From positions 7,021,001-7,085,000 of the forward strand of contig WHVY01000002.1 of assembly GCA_022266195.1 (NCBI GenBank): a DNA stretch of 64,000 nucleotides. The letters are read 5' to 3'. The stretch comes from Tetranychus cinnabarinus. Its lineage: Eukaryota; Arthropoda; Arachnida; Trombidiformes; Tetranychidae. Each line of letters begins with the position of its first letter. Position 1 is the first letter of the stretch. Below the pieces are notes generated by a model. It saw only the letters and a list, made by a program, of their open reading frames with translations, made no database searches and had not been told where the DNA came from. Made by a program: the position numbers and the translations under genes. This document shows positions 35,701 to 46,121 of the stretch, in pieces.

Positions 35701-38700
35701 GCGATTTAAATTCAAAATATCTTTTTGTGACGCTTAAGGTATCGAAGTAAAACTGAAAAAAGTAAATGTTTGATATTACATTGACATTTTATTGTAAGGA
35801 TCACATAAAGGTTAGATTTGTAGATTCATTGAAATTGTTGCTAAGAAGAGCAAAATCTGAATTGTGATTCAATTTTTCTGAAAGATCTGAAGGACTAGGA
35901 GCAAAAAGATTAAAGTTTCGGTTCATTTCATGGTAATGAGGCTTAAAATAGTCAATTGGTTAACAATGAAGAGGCTGTAGTTTTTACTTGGAAATAAAAG
36001 GTTAATGATTGTTTGTCAATTAGTATTGACAGTTGATGACACCCAATACTTGACTGATGTCAAATTGATCATTAACTCAACTGAATTACATGGAAGATGC
36101 ATCAATCAAATAAATCGAACATTAAATGATGTTATCAACGTGATTCAGATTCAATCGTCAAAATCATGGTAAATCAACAAGCACCTTCAATAGCGAAGAA
36201 AAATATTGGAGAATCTGATGCTTGGGGAAAAAAGAAAAATAATCTCAAGAATTTGAGAAAATTGTTCTTTTTTCTACTTTTTCGTTCATTCACTTTAATG
36301 CAAAATATATTGAAATTTCCTGATACTGAAAAATATTTAAAGTCTTGCGCTTTCAGCAGGTTAATTTGATAAATTGAACAAGGCTAAGAAATATCATGAA
36401 ACTAAAGAGTAAACCAAATATTTCTGATCAACAGATTATTTTACATATAAAAATCCACCTACGATGTATTTACTTTGTTCAATATTTGCTGATAATTTGA
36501 ATTAATTTTGTTTTTGCAACGCAATATTGCTGGTTACATAATAATTCATCTTTTTATATGAAAATTAATCATGAAAAGTAAGGGGAGAACAACAACAAAT
36601 CATGAAATGTAATGTAATTTTGTGAGAAAATGAAATTTCATAGGATAAAAAGAAAAACAATTCATTTGTAAATCAATCAATCCAAAAAGAAGTGAAAAGA
36701 TTGATTTACATTGAATCGATTTGTAAAACACAATTTACCAAATTAAAATTGATTATTATAACAGACTATGGGCAAGTATAAATTGAATAAATGGATAATT
36801 ATATTTCTGTGGTAAAAAGATTCAATCTAGTGATTTATAAAACAATAAATTGAATTAAACTGTAATGAGTTTTGCTATTATCTTGGTTATTAACTGGTTA
36901 GTTGATTACATTTTCAGATTTACATGTTTTGTCAATTACTTTGTTTCTTTGGGTCATAAAAGGTTTGTAACATTGAGCGAGTCGGAAGGAAGGACAAAAT
37001 GTTGATAAAATGATCTATTTTAACATCTTGTTTCACCGTCTTATTGGTTAGCCCATGAAAAGGACTAATGAACAATTTAACTTGACAATAATGTTGACAT
37101 CAATCATACTTGACATCAATTGTTGGTGAAAACAGAGGTAAGACATTTTACTTTACAAGAATCAAAAGTGTATCAATTTTTGACACTCATCAACGCCTAA
37201 TGAGGTCATTTATCAGAAGAAAAATTATCATCGGTAACTTGATTTTACTTTTTGTGGTTATTGATAAAGACTAGAGAAAATGTTACCCAAAGTTTGCTTT
37301 TTTTGCTTGATGAGTGAAAATGAGCAAAAGCAGAAGCTTGGAATGGATGGAAAGAAAGGGAAAAATTTGCACAAAAGTGAGTTTTATATAAAGATGAAAC
37401 TTACCTGTTCTGCCAAAGTTTCCCAGAATCAATATAGCAGAAGTGAGTATATGATGTTCAGTTGATGCATCTTGAATCCATTTTAAACATTGTTTATACA
37501 ACATGCCTGATCCATTTTCAAACAGTACATCCATACATGAATCTGGTGTAAATTTTGATAAGATAAATGGAGAAACAACATTTCAATAAAGAGTAGATAA
37601 TGAAGAAAATTATTTCATCATGTTGAAACAAACCTTCAAGTATACAAGATGATATAACACTTAAAATCAATTTTTCAATGGGTTTACTCAAATTTTCTTC
37701 GATTAACATGCTTATCAGCTTGGTTGGTAGTCCTTGAGCAATTAGACTAATTTTGACTGAATCTTCTTCTGATATAACCAGTAATGTGTCCAAAAGAGCA
37801 GATAAAATATCTTCATCTCGGTTAATTGTAATCAAGTTTATGAGTTCGGTTAAATTTTTGTGCCTTGTCAGGTATTTACGGCCAACTTCAGATTCGGGTA
37901 GAGTTTGTAGGACGAAGGTTGCCGAAAGGCTTGTTTCTTCAAAGGTGTTTCCCTTGTTGTGTAAAATTTTCAACAAAATTGGCAGCAAACCAGCAGATAG
38001 AGCAATATCATGACCATGGTCAAAGGTATTGATTACATTGAACAAACAGCTTGTAACTAGGGAAAGAACTTCATCCAATTTGGATCCACCGGTGGAACAA
38101 TCTCCATCAATGGAACCAGAGGAATCGATAAGAGTTTTCATCAACGAAACCAGGCTGTTGATTCCGTCAACTTTGGTGAATGACCTTCGTCCAGTATCTG
38201 GTGGGAAGAAGAAACAAAAGAAAATTGTGAGTAAAAAAGTAGAAGTGGATATTAAGTTAATCGTGAAATATATTATTCTCTTTAAATTCCATTTTATTCC
38301 ATGAATACGCTAAATCCGTAGAGATCTGTGCGTGGGTGTCCATGTATTTCTCAGCTAGGAAATATCTAATGTGTATTAGTTTTGCAAGCTCATGAGCATG
38401 ATCAACATTTGGTTTCTCAGAGAGAAATATATAAAAGGAAATAAAGAGTTGTTGCTGGAGAATAGAGGTGATAAAGTTTCAAGGGCAACAGAGTAAAATC
38501 AATAAATCTGATGAGTAAGGTTAACATAGAGGAGAGAAGAGTATATTTTTGTCTGGAACAAAAGCAGTAAGATATTTCAAATTCAAGGTCAGAATAGTAA
38601 AGCATTGCTATATTTTCACTAGTCTTTAACATAGTGAATCCATTGTAATGCTGCATTTCTGTCCTTGACCTGTATTCACTTTATTAATGTATACAACACA

Positions 38701-39386
38701 GCATACATTAAGTTTACTTACCATTATCGTAACAAATATTACCAATGGCTCGACAAGCTTGCTTAATAGCCCCATAATCATCACTTGATAAGACAGGAAC
38801 AATGGCTGAAAATAGATTTGAACAGGATAATGGTAACCTCCAAATTTCTGTTGGGTTTCCAAACAATTAAAGAGGGCCCAAAGTATGAAAAAATATGAAA
38901 AAAGACAGAAAAAAGTATAAGTTAAAAGTTGGTTTCAAGTTTAGAGTTGGTTTAAATTTAGATATCTAGACATTAAGAAACCAAAAAAACTCACCAAATT
39001 TGGCTAATTCAGCAATCATTTCACACACTACACGTTTGTCATCGATTGTTACATTAATATTTTTGTTGCTCAAGATTCCATTGATTGAATTAATTAATCC
39101 AAAAGTGACAAGTTGTTCACTCATTTGTTGACGCTTCTCATCATCAGAGGATAAAAATTGTTTGGTAATGTCAGCACACAGATTAACCATTTTTCCAGCT
39201 GATTCATTGTATGTTTCTTTGGATCCCTCAGTAATTTTAATCTCATTTAAACGATTGATTATTTCTTCTGTATAAAACGATAGGAGGAGAACACGGTATT
39301 CAAAAAATCAACAGAGAAAACAATTAATAACGTTGAAATAATTGTCAGCTGAATTTAAAATTAGATTAATCAAATTACTTACCCAT
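29725..39386 (-). CDS. RAP1GDS1: Rap1 GTPase-GDP dissociation stimulator (SmgGDS)
   Basis: Seven coding exons, 39383-39386, 38995-39267, 38722-38805, 37634-38197, 37405-37542 and 29725-30527 plus the junctions they define, give 1866 coding bases and 621 residues; exon count is six by these coordinates, the first contributing only ATGG. Every junction is phase 1. SmgGDS is an all-armadillo-repeat chaperone and weak exchange factor for prenylated small GTPases of the Rho and Ras/Rap families. Recognisable stretches include CEMIAELAKFG, CRAIGNICYDN, LSATFVLQTL, LILGNFGRT, LQHGCLSALRNLSIAS, FKLLQSLRMLTDN and MQNEAFIALILMFAS. Length matches the long vertebrate form (about 607). The last intron (30528-37404) is 6.9 kb and holds a complete DEG/ENaC gene on the same strand; the other introns are 91 to 524 bases. 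Confidence 0.93.
33855..35222 (-). CDS. DEG/ENaC-family sodium channel, nested in RAP1GDS1 intron
   Basis: 455 residues, intronless. Degenerin/epithelial sodium channel subunits form trimeric, usually sodium-selective channels gated by ligands, acid or touch. The first membrane helix is at about residues 25-47, preceded by a short cytosolic N-terminus. The large ectodomain has cysteines at 121, 139, 155, 242, 260, 302 and 311 and several sequons (NAS, NVS, NHT, NKS, NVT). The second helix is at about 357-386 with the family-like SLWLEVSILS. The third Gly of the usual GxS selectivity motif is replaced: residues 372-374 are E-V-S. The tail is basic and rich in Arg/Lys, then Tyr/His. Either of two adjacent ATGs (35222, 35219) could start it. 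Intronless copies suggest a retrogene origin or a lineage-expanded family; the gene lies inside the 6.9 kb intron of RAP1GDS1 on the same strand. Confidence 0.9.
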   Translation of the reverse strand: MMAVPMKKPSNPLTKSLIFTHDKLVPVIICIFGSTTQVLTLFALYFSWPTTTVIEVYRPNVINLPSISLCLVFTLSNDDVEKTVAARNEANETGREVSIYDLTLDELDQLTVDLHHFVKTCRVANASIDSNQLFNMVDCENVSPVKVAMTPFLKCFTYFSGKTNPYKYYRNDFYDETFLKVEVNANHTKVTTLVFVHDNDEEVVFNNGSPDMTVLDKTFYNHFILTYYTRTNTELAFPYSNCMDYDEVHNKSRRTLVKQCMYTQVYLEYSAFPERSLVSIPNDLSNVTFDQEIPMSKFRTVCETLYHQPECKTRLFDARILQSEFDATIDPGLVLIEFGFPLGLQSDITKSKKFNDIEFFCYVASIISLWLEVSILSVTKFLFHNLRKLVLNILRRRREANKKRVLLTRHQQKHRKMSKSKAKISWISNVYGPEFHHFYPKYMRSYGPVYPISYY

Positions 39387-42300
39387 GTTTGAGAGTTTGA
39401 CAATCAACTTTCACCAAGTTACATCAACTTGCCATATAAACAATCAACTAGAAGAACAGCAAAACTCAACTGTGATGCAACTACATTTTTTACCCATAGA
39501 CATGCCTAGTTTCAACGAGAGACTTTTACATATGCTGCCATCTTAATTATACCGGTAAAAGTATATTTTCCCATTGATTTTTCACCATTTCTAGAGCCAT
39601 CTTGAGGCATTTCATCAATCTAGAAATGTAAACATCGACTTAAGATTGGTTTAATTGTCATTTAATTTGATTTAGTTAATATTGTAAATTTTCATGTTTA
39701 GTTGAGTCTGCTGGCATATCTTGCAAACCATCAATGGCTATGGACCAACTCACTGGAGAACCATTTCATAGGTAAATTATATGTTTGACGATCTTTAATT
39801 TGATACAATTTTTGGGAATAGTTTATTTTCGGCGGTAAATTACTTACTCTTTACCATTAACATTTATCAATATTTTTTTCTATTTTCAGGCTATTAGAAT
39901 CGACTATCTACCGGAGTCAACTGACCTGCATATCCATTATTGGATTCACGACCAACCAAAGTCAAACCTTATGAAAGAGGAGCAAGAATTATCCCGATCA
40001 GGCCAAACTTTTATCAAATACAAAAAACGAGTTTTCTAGTATGGTCGCAAGGCCTCGGAAACTGGTGTACTTCAATGGTCTTAATTTGTTTATACTGATT
40101 TCTGGTACCAGAAACTAGACGGCTTTGAAACCTGACCATGTGTGCTATTTCCAAGAGCATTAAGATATCCGAAATGGCTATCCGAAATGGCTACCCGTTA
40201 TAAAATCGTTGTGTCCTTTATTTTATTGGACTATCCTTTGGAAAAGGTTCTTGGAGAACGCTGTTAAATATGGAATCAACTCTGTGATAATCATTTTCTT
40301 TCACCTTTACATGACTACACTTCTTGTTATAATGAACTTGGTTTCAATTTAAACTGGATATTGCAATTTCATTGGCTCTGTTCAAGCTGTTAATCAATTT
40401 TAACAAATTTCACCTCGATTTGGATTTTCGAAAGCCATTAGTTTGTTACGATTGCAAACATTTGAATTGAAAAAGAAACGGTTTAATCTTTAAAACTTCG
40501 ATAGTCGAGGAAACATTTCCAATACCTTCATGATTAATATGATTGTTTAATTACTTATTTATCCTTTAAATTAAGGATAATTGATTTCAAGTGAAAACGA
40601 AAAAAACCAATAAGCAAATAATCATGTTAACCATGCAAATGAGGCAAGAACAACAAGAACATTTAATCGAACAAGAAAAGCAAATTGTAAGTATGCTTTA
40701 CTTTTTTTAATTCACCTTGAATTTAAGACGCAATTTAATTGATATTTTATTCTTCTTTTTTTCAGCTACCAAACCTAATCACCTGATAATGATAATGATT
40801 GGAAATATCAATAAGAGAAGTTACCTTTATTCAAATGGAAATCAAGAATAGCCTCTAAAAATGAAAATTGTTTTCAAATGCTAATTGATTAACCAAATTG
40901 TAATTTACAATCTGAAGGAGCAATTATACAAATCATCCAATATCCTTAGTGAATAACAGTTTTAATTCAACTATTATTTGCATTTCATCCAGCAATACCA
41001 ACAAAAGAAAACAATTTATAAACAATTGGCCACATTTAACATTCTCATTGAATGTAAATTGTATTTTTACAATTTGCTAATTTAATTGCTCCAAACCAAA
41101 TTAAAGCTGCTGTAAAAAAAGCTGTTAATGTTAAGCTGTAAATCATGTAGACACATTACAAGTCAGGATTACAAGCAGGATTACAAGTCGTTTGATTAAT
41201 CGCCATCAACCAAGGTAATCTTCAACCCTTAAAGCCAGTCCAGAAACCAATGTTAACACTAATTGCTGATAATTATTCCAATCGACATCATCAAACCTAA
41301 AAGACGAAGGCAAATACAATTACAAATATTTTAATTGTAAGAAGCAAGCTGTGAGAAAGTGAATGCATAAAGCTAAAAATACAATAGGTTAGTGTTTTTG
41401 TTGATTAAAATCAGCCCTTTGTGCTACCTATGTATCGATAAATTAGCATTTAAATTGTTTCGAGTATCATCTTGATCTTTTGCCTTGTTGATAATTAGTA
41501 ATTTTCACCTTCAAACACAATGTAATTAAAAACTAGGAGTTGATGAAGATGTTAAATGTTGTGATTTGTGTTGATAATGCATAAGAAAAAGATGAATTAT
41601 AATTGAGGTTAAATCCTTGCTGCTTGTCAGATCTGTTAAAATTTTACTCTTAACAAAATTCATGTATGATTACAATCGTTATAATACTCTTATAATCATG
41701 TAATGGCTAATTGTGTGTTAACCTTAAATGAATAGCTTTTAAATAAGGTTAACAGTATCTAAACCTCTTAAGGCTATCATGGTTACACCAGCCAAGAGAG
41801 ACTATCAATTTGAATGAACAGCCAAAATGAAAATATAAATAATACAAAAGCAAAATCAAGGTTTTTTTGTTGCTTTAAAAGTCAGATTAAGAGTCAACAT
41901 TAACAATGTTCACAACATGTTATTACATGTTGGCCTTTTCTCACTCTTCATCTTCATCATTTATCTTCAATATCATTTCACCAATAAAGGTAAAAGTGAA
42001 AGCAAACCTTTCTCTTTACTGGAACATTAACCCTTTCATTTTCCTTTCTTCTTCTTCTTCCTCCACAAAACACTTATCATCATCATCAGCTGAACAATTA
42101 AGATAGACTCATTCCTCCGCCTTCAACAGGCGTTAAAAATTAAGCTTCAACATTAACGGTACAAAAATTATGGTTAATATGATAATGATGATGATCATGA
42201 CTATCTGTTATTTGAGAGTGAAAGTAAAGGTTAGCCCTTGGAAGTAAAGCTTGAGCTTTTCAAGTTCAACCTTCTCATGAACAAGATAAACTCCAATGAT

Positions 42301-42502
42301 GATGATGAGAAGATAAGTCCAAACCCATCAATGGCTCACTTTGAACATTTTTTTCGTAAATCTTTTCTTCGTATATAAGAGGTTGAATTTGAATGAAACA
42401 ACAGATCACTTTTGATTGAACAATCAGTTAATCAACTATTAAATCAACTCTAACTCTTATTTTCTTTTGTTGTTTCAACATCAAATAAAAAACAAAACCA
42501 AA
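39387..42502. other. Region upstream of RAP1GDS1, possible small spliced transcript
   Basis: The first part is the presumed RAP1GDS1 promoter. On the plus strand two pairs of good splice signals occur. One joins 39734-39771 to 39890-39974 (G/GTAAAT, TATTTTCAG) into a 40-codon open frame. The other joins 40624-40686 to 40766-40786 (GTAAGT, TTCTTTTTTTCAG) into a Gln/Glu-rich 28-codon open frame. Neither resembles a known protein. From 40790 to 42350 I see only AT-rich sequence and ATG/CTT runs. Confidence 0.3.
42372..42379 (+). promoter_or_regulatory. TATA box of the cuticle-type gene
   Basis: TATATAAG, followed 36 bases later by TCACTT (42406-42411), a match to the arthropod initiator. The ATG at 42503 then has a leader of about 95 bases. 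Confidence 0.7.
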
Positions 42503-42910
42503 ATGATGATCATCGCAGTTGTCGCTTCACTCATTGCCGTCGCTCAAGCTGGTATCGTTGCCGGACCCGCATACGCAGCAGCTCCAGTTGCCTATGGACC
42601 AGCTTACGCTGCACCAATCATCGCCAAAGCTCCAGTTGTTGCAGTACCCAACATTGTTACATCATACTCAAGCTCAGTCTCACATGTTGCCCCAGTCGCA
42701 GCTCCAGTTGTTGCCAAAGTAGCCGCTCCAGTCGTTGCTGCTCCAGCCTATGCAGCTCCAGCCTTCGCAGCTCCAGTTGTCCACAAAGTTGCTGCTCCAG
42801 CTTACGCTCCATACCCATACGCTGCTCCAGCCTTCGCTGCCCCAGTCGTCCACAAAGTCGCTGCTCCAGTCCTTGCTGCACCAGCCTTCGCTCCCCAAAT
42901 CTACCACTAA
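42503..42910 (+). CDS. Ala/Pro/Val-rich cuticle-type protein
   Basis: 135 residues, intronless. A signal peptide (MMIIAVVASLIAVAQA) is followed by a mature protein made of AAPA/AAPV repeats. The block APAFAAPVVHKVAAP occurs twice and shorter variants (PAYAAP, VAAPVVA) fill the rest; there are no cysteines. AAP(A/V) repeats are typical of rigid arthropod cuticle proteins, so a structural role in the exoskeleton is likely; a silk or eggshell role is possible. GC content is higher than that of the flanks. The in-frame upstream extension has no signal-peptide sense, so the ATG at 42503 is taken. The TATA box and initiator lie about 95-130 bases upstream, and an AATAAA lies at 43347-43352. Confidence 0.88.
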   Translation: MMIIAVVASLIAVAQAGIVAGPAYAAAPVAYGPAYAAPIIAKAPVVAVPNIVTSYSSSVSHVAPVAAPVVAKVAAPVVAAPAYAAPAFAAPVVHKVAAPAYAPYPYAAPAFAAPVVHKVAAPVLAAPAFAPQIYH

Positions 42911-45900
42911 ATGTGATACTCTTCATTGTTAAATTGTTTCATCTTCTGTTACAATCACTGCCTTACAAACATGCAAATCGGAATTCAATACCTTTTACCC
43001 TTTTCCTTATCCAAACCCAATCCCAACCCAACATCCAACTCTTTCCCTTTTCCTTTCCCACTGTGATTCCAGTTTCAGTTGATTATCGCTAGTAAACACT
43101 CGTTGGTCCAATGAGTCAAATCGAATCACTTCACCGAAAAAATATTCACCAAAAAAAGTTCTTCATTTAAATGTCAATATCACTCTTCTTCACCACTCCA
43201 ATCTGCTCAACACTTGCTTGCCAAATTACATTTTTGGTTTTGTGGTAAAATATCAACTTCAATTGTTACCAACTGTAAACTCTGTAAAATCAAAGTGAGC
43301 AATTAATATATTGTCATTTAATGATACCAAAAACTCACCAAAAGCAAATAAAAGTGAATTAATTATTCCGTTATTTTTTGAAAACAAGAAAACAATTGAA
43401 ACTTTATTTCTCGGTTATAACTGAATGGCTAAATCAATGATTCAACTTGAAAACGAGAGAAATGAGAAAAAATCAATTTAATGAAAAATTGTCTGAAAAA
43501 CCAGAATCAGTTGAAAGATAAACTGCCTTTCAATTGATTTTATTCATTCATTTTTAATCAACTTCTAATGGTGAATATAGTTGACTAAACAACTCTTAAC
43601 GCTGAATATAATAACAACTGAATAATGATATTTTGCATGACTTTCATGATAAACTATGAAAATGCATTACGAACAATTAATTCCTCACAGAATATTAAAC
43701 ATTTGACAAATTATATCAAAATGCGATCAAAAAGGTTATTTAGATGTAAGATAATCTTGTTGCCTTCAAATCACCTGATAACAGTTTCAAAGTCATTCAA
43801 ATTCATCATTTCCATGCCATTGAATTTTTCGAGTTTACAAAAGAAAAGAACAAAAAATGTTCGCCAAATTGCTCAATTCATTCAATTTGCAGGAAAAATT
43901 GTTCAATTGTTTGTCTACAATCGATATAAATTTTCTCTTCATTTCCACTGAACTTCATGGAAATGAGCAAAAACAAGCAAAAACAAGCAAAGAAACTTTC
44001 ATTAATCTTCTTCCAAATAGCCTTTCACTTCATTCAACCTCAGCAATTTGGACTTTATTCAAATCTTAAAATCAAATTTCGATCTTTAATCTCAGGCAAA
44101 AATCAAGATCAACTTTTGCAGAAAATTTTTCAACCCAAAAATAATCGAAGTTGCATTTACGAAAAAAACGAAGTTTGGTTTTTTTTCGATAAATTCATTT
44201 CCATTTCTTAAATGTAAGATTAACTTTTTGACTTTTAAATCTTTTAAGTCTAATGATCAGTTCAGTGGACAAGATGAGTGATGGAAATTGGTCTAAATTT
44301 GGAATTTTTGGTTAAAAGATTTTTCATTTTGTCAACATTTTCACCTTTCACGCTTTGAGGTAAAAAGATTTGTCCATTTTGTGGATAATTGGTTGACCAT
44401 TAATTTGTTGGTTCAATCGTTGTTTGACTTTTAATCACTTTGAGTTATTCATGGCTTGAACTTTCCAACCATCATTACTATTGCAGATCAAATTAAATGG
44501 AGTATTACATTTGGTTCTTTATATTACATTTTTTTGCGTTCCCTTGAAGCTTCAAGTTTCAGTTAAACCAACCATGACTTATGGTGAAACATTTACTGGA
44601 CTCTTCATTATCTCCCTGTTTTCCCATCCAAAGCAACTCTTTCTATTATTCAGTGATTCAATCGATTCTCATACCTCAACATTAAAAATAATTTTCCCTG
44701 TTTAAACGAGAAAAAGAATGACAAAAGGCAAAGAGAAACAAAATGCAAAACAAGAGGAAAAAAATGTCTCGTTTTAACCCAAATTTTTGTTTCCTTTTTA
44801 ACCAGAAAAATTTCTCAACTCTAAGCTTAAAGTCGTGATAAATGGTGAACAAAATTGTTCAATGCAAGTTGAAAGGCGTAAATGAAGATTCATTCATGGA
44901 AATGGAAAAATATTTAAAGAAAAACTCGGCGAGAGGAAAAAAAACAAAAGATGAAACGAGAATCGATAGTGTTGAAGGGAAGAAGCAAATTGAATACATT
45001 TTTTCGCCATCACCATCTTTTGGTGAATCTTGAATTGCAATTGATTTGTGACTTCAGAAGAACAGGAAAAGAGAACGGAAAATGTTGAATGGCAAAGATG
45101 ATGATAAAGGCCATGTAAGCATCTTAATGTTGAAAGAAAAGGAAGAAAAGAGAAGAAGAAAAAATGTTGAAACTTTTTTATTCCAAATATCCTTCGTTTC
45201 ATTAGATGACTTCGCATCTTTACCATCATCATCAGCTAATAAGAATCAACTTTTGGAGGTTAAGTCTCGTAGCAAGTAGCAAAGTTCAGTAAGCTGTTCA
45301 GTGAGAAGAAGCAAAGAGATTCGATGAGAGAAAAGCAGAATGATGAGCAAAATGAAGAGTGGAAGGAATTTTAGTGAAGCAGGGAGAAGCGAAAAAACAG
45401 AGTTTCAAGTTATTCTCAGTTCTGACGATTCCCATAGAGGAACCAAAGAAGACCAAAGAGTCTGCCTAGCACTTTTCATCTCTTTTGCTTCTCTTTCAAT
45501 CAATCTTTTTCTCATCTGTTTCAATGTTTCTCTCTGTTTCCCTCTTTCCTTTTCAAACTCACTAGTTCAACTTATGAAGAGAGTGAGAGAGAAAGAGATT
45601 CTGCGAATACTCATGAAATTCTGTTCATGTTCCATTTCATCTTTCCCTCTCTTTTTTGCCTTCTTTTTTCACCCTTTTTTCCCATTCTCTAACCTCATCA
45701 TCATCATCATCACTCTCTGATCAAGTTTTTGTTTCTTTTTCTTCTTCTTCTTTTCTCATGTTTTATCATGTCATCTGATTAATTCCGTCCTGCATTGTAA
45801 TAAAAGTTGTATTATAAGGTCATACTTGCAACCATTGATTAGTATATTTTCATTTGAATAAAAACAATAAACAACTTTCTTCTTCTTCTTCTTCTTCATT

Positions 45901-46121
45901 CTTCTTCTTCCTGCTCTTTCAGTTGTCATTCATTCATCTGTTCATTTTCATACTTACACCGTTGACCTTTTGCCAAAAAATTAAAGTGCCTCAATTGGTT
46001 CATTGGAACAACATTTGTCTTCTCAACTGTTCATCAAAATCTTGACTCTGCTCATCATCAGCAGCTTCTTCTTCTTTGCCCTTGTTTTCAGTTTTATCCA
46101 CATTCCACTGAATGTAATATA
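42911..46121. other. Intergenic region, no supported gene
   Basis: The start is the 3'UTR of the cuticle-type gene up to about 43370. The remainder is AT-rich with pyrimidine-rich and CTT/CAT runs, notably 45480-45760 and (CTT)n near 45880-45910. Open frames up to about 125 codons have low complexity and no motif. Confidence 0.45.

Noticed and set aside
42657..42932. Open frames on both strands inside the cuticle-type gene
   Set aside because: They are shadows of the GC-richer repeat coding sequence; only the frame with the signal peptide makes sense.
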